This document shows positions 1-8,082 of a stretch of DNA of 64,000 nucleotides, piece by piece. The stretch is from positions 1,178,001-1,242,000 of the forward strand of contig NZ_CP035375.1 in the NCBI RefSeq assembly GCF_004118935.1. The letters are read 5' to 3'. The notes under the pieces are model-generated. The model did no database searches, was not told the DNA's origin, and was given only the letters and a program-made list of their open reading frames with translations. Source of the DNA: Salinibacterium sp. UTAS2018 (lineage in GTDB: Bacteria; Actinomycetota; Actinomycetes; Actinomycetales; Microbacteriaceae). The position numbers and the translations under genes were made by a program. How positions within the stretch are numbered: the first letter of the stretch is position 1; every line of letters starts with the position of its first letter.

Positions 1-48
1 TTGCTCGCACTCGAAGATCGCGTGCGCACCATCATCCGCCCCGCCTAA
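1..48 (+). CDS. C-terminal tail of a truncated upstream gene
   Basis: The first 15 codons of frame 1 are open and end in TAA at 46-48, giving a tail that ends ...TIIRPA. The MoxR gene starts 43 bp later on the same strand. In Actinobacteria the gene before this MoxR/DUF58 pair is often a DUF4350 membrane protein, so this may be its end. That is inferred from context only; 15 residues are too few to assign a family. Confidence 0.45.
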   Translation: MLALEDRVRTIIRPA

Positions 49-90
49 TCGCTTAGCCCCACCGAGCCAGAGATAGAGAAGAATCGAGAT

Positions 91-1047
91 ATGACTGACG
101 AGCAACTGCGGCACGCATTCACTCAACTACGCACAGAAGTAGGCAAGGCTGTTGTTGGCCAAGATGCGGCTGTCACCGGGCTCACCATCGCGCTGCTCAC
201 CGGGGGTCACGTGCTGCTGGAGGGCGTTCCGGGCGTCGCGAAGACGCTGTTGGTGCGCACCCTCAGCCGAGCGCTTCAGCTCGACACCAAGCGTGTGCAG
301 TTCACCCCCGACCTGATGCCTGGCGACGTCACCGGATCACTCGTTTATGACTCCAAATCTGGAGAGTTCGAGTTTCGCGAAGGCCCCGTCTTCACGAACA
401 TTTTGCTGGCGGATGAGATCAACCGCACGCCACCCAAGACCCAGTCATCGCTGCTGGAAGCCATGGAAGAGCGTCAAGTCTCTGTCGATGGCCAGTCGTT
501 GAAACTGCCCGTGCCCTTCATGGTGGCTGCGACGATGAACCCGATCGAATACGAAGGCACCTACACGCTTCCCGAAGCTCAGCTCGACCGCTTCTTACTG
601 AAGCTCGTTCTCGACCTCCCCGAGCGAGACACCGAGATTGAAGTTCTTACCCGTCACGCCGCAGGCTTCAATCCTCGCGATCTCGCCGCGGCCGGCGTTA
701 CTCCCGTGCTCGATGCGGCAATGCTCGCTGCGGCCCAGGCCGCCGTCACGAAGGTCGGCGCAAGCCCCGACGTCATCGCGTATGCCGTTGACCTTGCTCG
801 CGCCACCCGCCAGAGCCCCTCAGTGAAGCTCGGGGTAAGCCCCCGCGGTGCGATCGCGCTGATCGCGGCCGCCAAGGCGTGGGCTTGGCTCACGGGCGCC
901 GATGCAATCACGCCCGACCACATCCAGAGCATGGTGCTGCCGGTGCTTCGCCATCGGATTCAGTTGCGTCCCGAAGCCGAGCTCGAAGGGGTGTCGGCCG
1001 ACGTCATTTTGCGATCGATCGTGCAGCAAGTGCAGGTTCCGATCTAA
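91..1047 (+). CDS. MoxR-family AAA+ ATPase
   Basis: This is a 318-aa cytoplasmic AAA+ ATPase of the MoxR group, thought to act as a chaperone that matures or remodels partner proteins, often VWA/DUF58 proteins. Walker A is GVPGVAKT at residues 45-52, Walker B ends in DE at 108-109, and the EINRTPPKTQ segment after it is typical of MoxR. The C-terminal AAA lid carries VSPRGA near residue 250. Length is normal for the family. The ATG at 91 follows a purine-rich AGAGAAGA stretch. The DUF58 gene starts 2 bp after the stop, so the two are almost certainly cotranscribed and translationally coupled. The family assignment is secure; the client protein is unknown. Confidence 0.95.
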   Translation: MTDEQLRHAFTQLRTEVGKAVVGQDAAVTGLTIALLTGGHVLLEGVPGVAKTLLVRTLSRALQLDTKRVQFTPDLMPGDVTGSLVYDSKSGEFEFREGPVFTNILLADEINRTPPKTQSSLLEAMEERQVSVDGQSLKLPVPFMVAATMNPIEYEGTYTLPEAQLDRFLLKLVLDLPERDTEIEVLTRHAAGFNPRDLAAAGVTPVLDAAMLAAAQAAVTKVGASPDVIAYAVDLARATRQSPSVKLGVSPRGAIALIAAAKAWAWLTGADAITPDHIQSMVLPVLRHRIQLRPEAELEGVSADVILRSIVQQVQVPI

Positions 1048-1049
1048 CA

Positions 1050-2342
1050 ATGGCAATTTCTGGATGGTTCGTTGCTCTCGTGGCGCTCGGCATAGTGCCG
1101 ATCGTCGTCACCGGCGAACCCATCGTGCTCGTGTACTGGTTACTCTTCGTAGCGGTTCTCAGCACGCTGGACCTGATTCTGGCCGTATCGGTGCGCGGGC
1201 TACGATTCGAGCGCACCTCGCCCGACCGAGTGCGACTCGGCGAGACCACAGGCTCTGCGCTGCGAATCACGAACCCCACCCCTCGACGCCTGCGCGCGAT
1301 CGTGCGCGACGGTTGGCAGCCGTCAGCGGGAGCCCAGAGCAATCGCGCAACGCTGACCATCCCCTCGGGCGAACGAAGGGAACTCACTACGGTTCTCACT
1401 CCCCTTCGCCGGGGAACTCGAGAAGCTGCTCACGTGACGGTGCGGTCGTACGGGCCCTTGCGACTCATCGCCCGGCAAACCACCGTGAGCGTTCCGGGAA
1501 GCTTCACGGTGCTGCCGCCGTTCAACTCGCGCAAGCATCTCCCCTCTCGCCTCGCTCGCCTGCGCGAACTCGATGGCGCCACAAGCGTAATGATCCGCGG
1601 CCAAGGCACTGAGTTCGACAGCCTGCGTGATTACGTTCGCGGCGACGATGTTCGATCGATCGACTGGCGTGCCACTGCGCGCCGCTCTGAACTCGTGGTG
1701 CGCACGTGGCGACCTGAGCGCGACCGACGTGTGGTGATTGTCGTCGATAGCGGCCGCACATCCGCTGCGCGAATAGACGATGAACCGCGCATCGATACCG
1801 CTTTCGAATCTGCACTTTTGTTGGCGGCACTCGCCTCCAGTGCCGGTGACCATGTCGACTTCATGATTTACGATCGCCGAGTGCGTGCTCGTGTTCAGGG
1901 TGCGACTGGCCCCGATTTGCTCTCGAAAATGGTCAACAGCATGGCGCCAGTTCAGCCCGAACTCATCGAGATGGACTGGAACGCCGTGCCGAACCTTGTG
2001 CGGCAAGCAACAACGCAGCGCGCGCTTGTGGTGATTGCCACCACCGCCGAGTCCCCCGGAGCCTCGCACGGCCTGCTCGCGATGCTGCCCCAGCTCACCG
2101 CCAAGCACACCGTTGTAGTGGCATCCGTTACCGATCCATCGATCGTGGATGCCACGCTCGATCGATCCTCGCGCGACACTGTGTACCTCGCCGGCGCCGC
2201 CGAACGCGCACTGCTAGATCAGTCACGAGTGGCCGGTGCGATCAACCAGCTCGGGGCATCCGTAGTCTCACGACGCCCCAGCGAATTGCCGCTCGCGCTT
2301 GCCGATCACTACATCGCGTTGAAAGCCGCCGGAAAGCTCTAA
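1050..2342 (+). CDS. DUF58 membrane protein, MoxR partner
   Basis: This is a 430-aa protein. Two hydrophobic segments at residues 5-50 are followed by a soluble domain with the DUF58 signature (GTEFDSLRDYVRGDDVR and IDWRATARR, about residues 190-215) and a VWA-like fold beginning VVIVVDSGR. DUF58 proteins act with MoxR ATPases, and many sit in loci for cell-envelope maintenance. The ATG at 1050 is chosen because it lies 2 bp after the moxR stop; the open frame extends upstream only as an overlap with moxR. There is no clear Shine-Dalgarno, so translation probably depends on coupling. The precise role is unknown. Confidence 0.92.
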   Translation: MAISGWFVALVALGIVPIVVTGEPIVLVYWLLFVAVLSTLDLILAVSVRGLRFERTSPDRVRLGETTGSALRITNPTPRRLRAIVRDGWQPSAGAQSNRATLTIPSGERRELTTVLTPLRRGTREAAHVTVRSYGPLRLIARQTTVSVPGSFTVLPPFNSRKHLPSRLARLRELDGATSVMIRGQGTEFDSLRDYVRGDDVRSIDWRATARRSELVVRTWRPERDRRVVIVVDSGRTSAARIDDEPRIDTAFESALLLAALASSAGDHVDFMIYDRRVRARVQGATGPDLLSKMVNSMAPVQPELIEMDWNAVPNLVRQATTQRALVVIATTAESPGASHGLLAMLPQLTAKHTVVVASVTDPSIVDATLDRSSRDTVYLAGAAERALLDQSRVAGAINQLGASVVSRRPSELPLALADHYIALKAAGKL

Positions 2343-2349
2343 CCCGCAG

Positions 2350-3345
2350 TCAGTTCGCGACGATGTGCGTTGCTCCAGCATCAAACTCACTGAGGTCACC
2401 CGTGTTGCCAGCGCGAGCGCTGCGCCCCCCAAGGATCCATTGGTACGCCAAGAAACCTGCAAGAGCGACCGTGCCGATGCCGATCTTGATCGGCCATGGC
2501 CAATCTTGACGGGTGACATAGCCTTCGATAACGCCCGAAACCAGGAGGGCAAGCATGATGCCGATGACGATGGTGAACAGCGCGCGGCCGTTATGCGCGA
2601 GGGCCTGCGCTCGTGTGCGAGCACCAGGCGCGACCCAGGACCAGAAGATCATCATTCCGGCCGCACCGGCGACGAAAATCGCGTAAAGCTCAAGCTGGCC
2701 GTGCGGCGCGATGTAGAGAAAGAAGACGTCGAGGCGATCGAACTCGTTCATGATTGCGGCGGTGAAGCCCAACTGCTGAGCGGTATTGAAAAGAAGGTAC
2801 GGCACGTAGACACCGACAATGCCGAACGCGATTTCTTGAGCGGCGATCCACGCGTTGTTTGTCCACACGAAGCCGGTGAACGATCCGCCGGAGTATTCGG
2901 AGTAATAGCCGACAAAATCGTCTTGCGCGAGAGCTTCGCGCTCGGCGGGAGTACCGAAGTTGGCCAAAAGCTGGGGGTTGGAGATGGCCCACCACGCAAA
3001 AAGGAACCCGATGAAGAAGGTTGCTGCGGCGAGAATGAGCGACATCCATCGCACCCGATACAACGCGGCCGGAAGCTGGGCGATGAAGAACTCAGGCAAT
3101 TGGCTCAACAGATTGGCGGCGGCACCCGTGAACGAGAGCCGGGCGCGACTCAGTGTCAGAGACAGACGATCAGCCTGAACTGACTGGCCGGTGCTCGTCT
3201 TCATCGCCGACAGGTGCGTGGCACTCGCCTGGTAAAGATCGATCAACTCATCGGCTTCAGCGCCAGAATATCGACGTTGAGCGGCCAAATGGGCAAGGCG
3301 GTCCCAGTCTTCGCGGTGCGCGGCTGAGTAAGAGTCGAGATCCAT
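2350..3345 (-). CDS. Stage II sporulation protein M-like (SpoIIM family) membrane protein
   Basis: This is a 331-aa integral membrane protein of the SpoIIM/DUF95 family. The soluble N-terminus (MDLDSYSAAHREDW, with YSGAEADELIDLY) is followed by about five to six hydrophobic segments from residue 95 onwards, including one with FFIGFLFAWW. In non-sporulating Actinobacteria this family regularly accompanies RDD, MoxR and DUF58 genes; its function is undefined. I chose the ATG at 3345 because homologues start with MDLD-type sequence. An ATG at 3363 would add six residues and overlap the start codon of the divergent RDD gene. It converges on the DUF58 gene with a 7-bp gap. Confidence 0.88.
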   Translation of the reverse strand: MDLDSYSAAHREDWDRLAHLAAQRRYSGAEADELIDLYQASATHLSAMKTSTGQSVQADRLSLTLSRARLSFTGAAANLLSQLPEFFIAQLPAALYRVRWMSLILAAATFFIGFLFAWWAISNPQLLANFGTPAEREALAQDDFVGYYSEYSGGSFTGFVWTNNAWIAAQEIAFGIVGVYVPYLLFNTAQQLGFTAAIMNEFDRLDVFFLYIAPHGQLELYAIFVAGAAGMMIFWSWVAPGARTRAQALAHNGRALFTIVIGIMLALLVSGVIEGYVTRQDWPWPIKIGIGTVALAGFLAYQWILGGRSARAGNTGDLSEFDAGATHIVAN

Positions 3346-3361
3346 CTGCTTAAATGATGTC

Positions 3362-4222
3362 ATGCCGAGCCCACAAACGACCACCACCTTCGCATATGGG
3401 GACGAACCCGACGAGCTCATCACCGGAGAGGCTGTTGCTTTAGAGCTGCACTCGGCCAGTTTCGTGTTGCGGGCAGCCGGCGCCATCATCGATTTTCTGG
3501 TCTACGGTGCCGCGCTCATTGGGCTGCTGATCGGCGCCTTCGCTTTCGCGAGCGCCGCCGGGCTCGACCAAGCTATCGGCACCGCTCTCACTGTTGCATC
3601 CACTGTGCTGTGCCTCGTCGTGATCCCCGCAACGGTCGAGACACTGAGCCGGGGCAAGTCACTCGGTAAGCTCGCGATCGGAGCTCGAATCGTGCGCAAC
3701 GACGGTGGCGCGATCGGCTTTCGCCATGCGTTCATCCGCGCTCTCTTGGGGGTGTTGGAGGTCTTCATGACCGCGGGAGGTCTAGCCGCCGTTGTCGCAC
3801 TGCTCAACACGCGAGCACAACGTCTTGGTGACCTCGTCGCGGGTACGTACAGCCAGTACGAGCGGGTGTCTAAGTTCGCTAACCCGGTGGTTCAGCTGCC
3901 CGGCCAATTGGCGGAATGGGCGCTTACGGCCGATGTAGCCAAGATGCCGGATGCTCTAGCTCGGCGCATCTCACATTTTCTGGTCGCCGCCCCCGGCTAC
4001 ACCCCGCTCACCCGTCGGCAACACGCCACGTCTTTGGCGCACGAAGCGGCGGCCTATGTGTCGCCCCTGCCCCACGTTGAGCCCGAAGTTTTGTTATCGG
4101 CGGTGAGTGCCGTGCGTCGGGAACGCGAGAGTGCTGCGTTAGCGGGCGAGCAACGACGCCTAGACGCGCTCGAACCCGCTCTCACGAGTGTTCCGCGCGG
4201 GTTCCCGAGCGACCGCGGCTAA
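3362..4222 (+). CDS. RDD family membrane protein
   Basis: This is a 286-aa protein with an RDD domain at about residues 30-170. R37 and D44 flank the first membrane segment (AAGAIIDFLVYG), RGKSLGKLAIGARIVR lies in the middle, and QRLGDLVAGT comes after the third segment. The C-terminal 115 residues are hydrophilic and of unknown role. RDD proteins are small-molecule or ion transport-like membrane proteins of poorly known function. It is divergent from the SpoIIM gene with only 16 bp between the chosen start codons, so each promoter must lie inside the other gene or the mRNAs are leaderless. Confidence 0.9.
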   Translation: MPSPQTTTTFAYGDEPDELITGEAVALELHSASFVLRAAGAIIDFLVYGAALIGLLIGAFAFASAAGLDQAIGTALTVASTVLCLVVIPATVETLSRGKSLGKLAIGARIVRNDGGAIGFRHAFIRALLGVLEVFMTAGGLAAVVALLNTRAQRLGDLVAGTYSQYERVSKFANPVVQLPGQLAEWALTADVAKMPDALARRISHFLVAAPGYTPLTRRQHATSLAHEAAAYVSPLPHVEPEVLLSAVSAVRRERESAALAGEQRRLDALEPALTSVPRGFPSDRG

Positions 4223-4318
4223 GCCGCAACTGCGACAGCGACAACGTCAGCAACAACATCGGCGACGTGACGGAGACGGCTGCGAAAACGGCAGGCTTCC
4301 GCCGTACCGACTCACGCC

Positions 4319-5743
4319 CTAGGCGCGAATGATCGCGAGTGCTCGATCGCGTATGGCCTCGAGCGTCGGCTGAGAGTCAGCTTCAGCATTGAGACGCAAC
4401 AGCGGCTCGGTGTTCGAGGGCCTGACGTTAAACCACCAGAACGAGTCGCCCTCGGTCGCAGTGCCGGTAACGGTGAGGCCATCGAGCTCATCGAACTCTG
4501 CCTCTGCCGCGAAGGCCGCGCGGATGCGGGCAGTAGCGGCAGGAACATCGTCCACCACCGAGTTGATTTCGCCGCTGGCCGCATAGGGCGAATAGCGAGC
4601 GGAGAGCACCGAGAGGGGTTCGGGCTGCGAACCAAACTCCGCCAGCAAGTGCATGGCAGCGAGCATCCCGTTATCGGCGCCCCAGAAGTCGCGGAAATAG
4701 TAGTGCGCCGAGTGCTCGCCGCCGAAAATCGCTCCCGTTGCCGCCATCTGATCTTTGATGAGCGAGTGACCGACGTTGGTGCGCACGGGGATCGCCCCCG
4801 CGGCTTCGATCGTTTCGGCCACGATACGTGAGGTGATGAGGTTGTGGATGACACGGATGTCGCCCTCGGGTTGCGAAGCCCGCACGCGCTGAATTTCCCG
4901 CAGCGCCACGACCGCAGCTACCGCGCTCGGACTCATCGGGTTGCCCTGCTCATCGACGACAAAGCAGCGATCAGCATCGCCGTCAAAAGCAAGCCCGAGG
5001 TCGGCACCCTGCTCGAGCACCGCCTTTTGGAGATCAACGATGTTGGCGGGGTCGAGCGGATTCGCTTCGTGGTTGGGGAATGTTCCGTCGAGCTCGAAAT
5101 ACATCGGGATGATGTCGATGGGCAATGGCGAAAGTCCTGCGGCAGTCGAGAGCACGGCGGGCACCGTCATACCACCCATGCCGTTTCCAGCATCTACGAC
5201 GACACGGATCGGGCGGATACCGGTCAGATCAACGAGGGTGCGCAAATAGCTGGCGTAGTCGCCGAGCACGTCAACCTCTCGCTGGGAGCCCGGGGCCGCA
5301 ACGGCGGGGATTCCCTCGGCCAAATAAGCCTGAGCACGGTCTCGAATTGACTTGAGGCCTGTCGCAAAGCTGATGCCTTGGGCTCCGGCGCGGCTGAACT
5401 TGATGCCGTTGTAGGTCGCCGGGTTGTGGCTTGCCGTAAACATGGCGGCAGGGGCATCCATGGAGCCGGATGCGAAATAGGTCTCGTCGGTCGAGCAGAG
5501 TCCGATGAGAACGACATTGCCCCCGCGAGCACGAGCACCGGCCGAGAACACGGCGGCGAAACGGGGTGAGGAGTCGCGCATGTCGTGACCGACGACGACC
5601 TCGTGGCCCGCGGCATCCACTTCATCAATGAACGCGGCCCCGAGCGCTTCGACTACCTCGTCAGTGAGCTGGGTGCCCACAAGGCCACGAACGTCATAGG
5701 CCTTGATGAAGGGGGCGAGATCGATGGGGTTAGCGTTGCTCAT
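4319..5743 (-). CDS. manB: Phosphomannomutase/phosphoglucomutase
   Basis: This 474-aa alpha-D-phosphohexomutase interconverts mannose-6-phosphate and mannose-1-phosphate, feeding GDP-mannose for the gmd genes downstream in the window. The phosphoserine loop TASHNP is at residues 103-108 (Ser105), the Mg-binding DGDADR at 254-259, the sugar-binding GEHS at 342-345, and the phosphate-binding RPSNTEP near the C-terminus. All four active-site loops are intact. Its first 14 nt overlap the 3' end of the DUF3499 gene, so the two form an operon. The order manB-DUF3499-zincin-like gene matches the mycobacterial Rv3257c-Rv3259 region. Preference for mannose over glucose is inferred from context. Confidence 0.95.
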   Translation of the reverse strand: MSNANPIDLAPFIKAYDVRGLVGTQLTDEVVEALGAAFIDEVDAAGHEVVVGHDMRDSSPRFAAVFSAGARARGGNVVLIGLCSTDETYFASGSMDAPAAMFTASHNPATYNGIKFSRAGAQGISFATGLKSIRDRAQAYLAEGIPAVAAPGSQREVDVLGDYASYLRTLVDLTGIRPIRVVVDAGNGMGGMTVPAVLSTAAGLSPLPIDIIPMYFELDGTFPNHEANPLDPANIVDLQKAVLEQGADLGLAFDGDADRCFVVDEQGNPMSPSAVAAVVALREIQRVRASQPEGDIRVIHNLITSRIVAETIEAAGAIPVRTNVGHSLIKDQMAATGAIFGGEHSAHYYFRDFWGADNGMLAAMHLLAEFGSQPEPLSVLSARYSPYAASGEINSVVDDVPAATARIRAAFAAEAEFDELDGLTVTGTATEGDSFWWFNVRPSNTEPLLRLNAEADSQPTLEAIRDRALAIIRA

Positions 5744-5945
5744 GCCCCAAAACTACATGGCGAACGACCTGCCACCCCTGAGGCGCGGAGAGTCGTTCGG
5801 CATGGCGAGCACAGAGGTCGTAGGTGTGCGGTTCAGCGCTGTAGCTCAGCGGCCCCAAAACAGCCATTGAGTCGGCATAGACATAGGTCAAGGTGGCGAC
5901 TGCTTCGGAGTTGCAGGCGACCTTGCTGCACGGGCGCTGATTCAT
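5730..5945 (-). CDS. DUF3499 family small cysteine-pair protein
   Basis: This 71-aa protein begins MNQRPCSKVACNSEAV and contains a CxxxxC pair (residues 6 and 11) and a later CARH, a probable metal-binding knuckle. The ATLTYVYADSMAVLGPL core is characteristic of DUF3499, an actinobacterial family found next to manB (Rv3258c in mycobacteria). The function is unknown. Its stop overlaps the manB start by 14 nt. A TAGGCT hexamer at 5956-5961 (minus strand) lies 10 nt before the ATG, so the 5' leader would be only about 3 nt. Confidence 0.9.
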   Translation of the reverse strand: MNQRPCSKVACNSEAVATLTYVYADSMAVLGPLSYSAEPHTYDLCARHAERLSAPQGWQVVRHVVLGHEQR

Positions 5946-5996
5946 TGTGAGCCCTAGCCTACGACTGTGCGCCCACAGATGGTCAACTAGCCGCCG

Positions 5997-6002
5997 TAGA
6001 AT
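5997..6002 (+). promoter_or_regulatory. -10 box of a leaderless promoter for the zincin-like gene
   Basis: TAGAAT fits the actinobacterial TAnnnT -10 consensus and ends 6 nt before the GTG start at 6009, so transcription should begin at or next to the start codon. No convincing -35 hexamer is seen. The same arrangement recurs at five other genes in the window. Confidence 0.55.
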
Positions 6003-6008
6003 GGGCCC

Positions 6009-6452
6009 GTGGCTAGATCATCGAAGCGGGAGTCGACGCGCTCTGTGCGCGGAAACTGGCGCGACCGACACGGGCGCGGCATCCGTGCTGCCGTCACCGG
6101 CCCGCACTTGCCGTTGCTCAGCAGCCGCAACGGAAACTTCGAGATGACCGTTGCCTCCGCCGCCCAGTTTCTGAAAGAAATGTGGCCAGAAGAACTGGCG
6201 GATGCCCGCTTCGAGATCGGCCTGATGCCGGGCAGCGATCCTGAAGGTTCCGCCGTCGAGCGATGGCATGTCAATCGATCCGAGAACCGCATTGTGCTCT
6301 ATCGCTTGCCCATCGAGCGGATGGCCCGGCTGCACCGAGACGACGAACTACACAAGCGCATGCTCATCGAGAGTTGTGTCTTTCGCGCGGTCGCCGAATA
6401 CGTCGGCAAGGATCCTTGGGAACTCGCGCCCAATCGATTCCGACACTTCTAG
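6009..6452 (+). CDS. Zincin-like metallopeptidase-family protein lacking HExxH
   Basis: This 147-aa protein resembles the PF06262-type metallopeptidase family that sits beside DUF3499 and whiB2 in Actinobacteria (Rv3259 position). The conserved C-terminus reads IESCVFRAVAEYVGKDPWELAP, where the catalytic HExxH expected of the zincin family is absent. It is therefore probably not an active peptidase and may be structural or regulatory. The N-terminal 30 residues are basic and likely disordered. The GTG at 6009 is supported by the -10 box at 5997-6002, with no leader for a ribosome binding site. It converges on the DUF5719 gene with a 46-bp gap. Confidence 0.8.
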   Translation: MARSSKRESTRSVRGNWRDRHGRGIRAAVTGPHLPLLSSRNGNFEMTVASAAQFLKEMWPEELADARFEIGLMPGSDPEGSAVERWHVNRSENRIVLYRLPIERMARLHRDDELHKRMLIESCVFRAVAEYVGKDPWELAPNRFRHF

Positions 6453-6498
6453 AGTGTGCACGCTCTGAGAGCTGTCAGAACGATCGGCCTCTGCGTTA

Positions 6499-8082
6499 TT
6501 ACGGGAAGACCGTGAGCGGTGACGAGCCTGGAGTCTGAGGGTCAATCGCGTAGGAGGAAAGAAAACCGTTCTCGGCCTGAGTAACACTGGCAAATAGCCG
6601 ATCACTGTGGTTGGCCGTCAGGGTGTCGCCGTTGTCGACGGGAAGACGCAGCGTCTGTCCCGCGTCGATAACGTACTCCTCGGATTCTTCGCCCATAACC
6701 GCGAGCTCGAGCGTCACGCCTGCCTCAGAGGGGTTCGCGATGTTCAGCACCGCGTCCAGGCCGGTCGCAATCGTGAGCTGGGTATCGCCGGTCAAAGGCG
6801 GGCTAGCGGTGAACCACGCAAAGTCAGTGGCCGTGACTTCTCCGGAAGAGTTGAGTTTGCCCGAGGTTGTGCGGGCTGCGGCGACAATCGGGTCTTCAGA
6901 TTCAATAGCCACCGTGTACTCGCCCGTCGCGAGCTCTTCGATCGGGATATCTGTGACAACTCCCGCGCTGAGGTCGAGCGTGAAAGTGATGGGGTCACGG
7001 TCGGTGTCTGCCGGAGTGAGAGTTGCCGTCATCGTGGTCGGCTCATCTCCCGGAACAAAGACTCGGATGGCGGCAATAACGTCATCCGTTTGCTCCGCAG
7101 AACCCCGCAATGCTTGAACAGCTTCGAGGTTCGTGACGACCATGCTGGGAATCACGAGAGTGCGAGACGGCGCTTGCGTTTGCCCCACGATCTCGACACC
7201 ACCAGCGTCGAGCCCGCGAACGATCGTCTGCTGCAGCTCAGCGGTGATCTGGCCACCCGTGCTCGTCACGTGCACGACCGGAGAGGACGCTCCCGGCACA
7301 AAACCGGCGAGGGAAAGCACGCGCTGCCCGTTAGGCGGGACAACAATTCCTGCGGTGCCGGCAGCCGAAACCGTGCCACGCTCGTCGTAAATATCGAGGG
7401 TGACGGTAGAGGCAACTTCAGTGGGGTTAATCAACGAAATCAACGTCGATCGCCCGGTCGTGGTTGCGCCACCGACCAGCCAGCTATCGCCGCCGACAGC
7501 GCGGCAGCCCGCCGAGGCAAAACCATCGTAGTCTCCGACCGAAACCGACTGCGATTGCGCACCACTCAGCCGCATCTCTGACTCGGGAGACTGGGCATCC
7601 GGAGCAGCGCTGAGAACAAGAGGTTCTGCGACTGATTCCCCTTGTTGAGCATCGGATGCGGTGATGCGTGCCTGCTCGACGGTGCCGGCGCTCGACGCGA
7701 ATCGTGTGACGGCTTGCCCCAGAGTGAACACGCTGGATGCCTCAGCGCCCGAGTCGTCGGAGAGCCTCAAGAGCGGTCCGGGGCACGTCAACTGCTGGGC
7801 CGTCGGCACCGGCACGACGAGTTCGCTCGGCGCTGACGCGCTAAAAGACGGAATTTCGAGAAAGCTCGACCCCAGAATTGTCGCCGCGGCCACGCCGATG
7901 CCGACAGCCCCCAGGGCGACTCGAGCGCCGACAGCGGCGATCGCTTTCGCTGAGACTGGGCGCCGCGTACTCGACTCAGGTTCCGGCGCACCGGTCAATT
8001 CTTGATCGTCGTCGAATTCGGCGCCGGTCGGCTCGTTCGGCAAAGCCGAAGCTTCATCCGGGGTGATCTCGTTGTCGATCAT
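6499..8082 (-). CDS. DUF5719 family membrane-anchored extracytoplasmic protein
   Basis: This 527-aa protein has an acidic cytoplasmic N-terminus (1-40), one membrane anchor at about 48-75 (VGARVALGAVGIGVAAATIL) and a large extracytoplasmic part rich in beta-strand-like segments. That part matches DUF5719, an actinobacterial family found just downstream of a membrane GT2. Two extracellular cysteines (CPGP near 100 and GCRAVGG near 212) could form a disulphide. The start overlaps the GT stop by ATGA, so the pair is coupled and likely works together in envelope glycosylation. The molecular role is unknown. Low serine/threonine spacing regularity argues against a simple stalk. Confidence 0.85.
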   Translation of the reverse strand: MIDNEITPDEASALPNEPTGAEFDDDQELTGAPEPESSTRRPVSAKAIAAVGARVALGAVGIGVAAATILGSSFLEIPSFSASAPSELVVPVPTAQQLTCPGPLLRLSDDSGAEASSVFTLGQAVTRFASSAGTVEQARITASDAQQGESVAEPLVLSAAPDAQSPESEMRLSGAQSQSVSVGDYDGFASAGCRAVGGDSWLVGGATTTGRSTLISLINPTEVASTVTLDIYDERGTVSAAGTAGIVVPPNGQRVLSLAGFVPGASSPVVHVTSTGGQITAELQQTIVRGLDAGGVEIVGQTQAPSRTLVIPSMVVTNLEAVQALRGSAEQTDDVIAAIRVFVPGDEPTTMTATLTPADTDRDPITFTLDLSAGVVTDIPIEELATGEYTVAIESEDPIVAAARTTSGKLNSSGEVTATDFAWFTASPPLTGDTQLTIATGLDAVLNIANPSEAGVTLELAVMGEESEEYVIDAGQTLRLPVDNGDTLTANHSDRLFASVTQAENGFLSSYAIDPQTPGSSPLTVFP

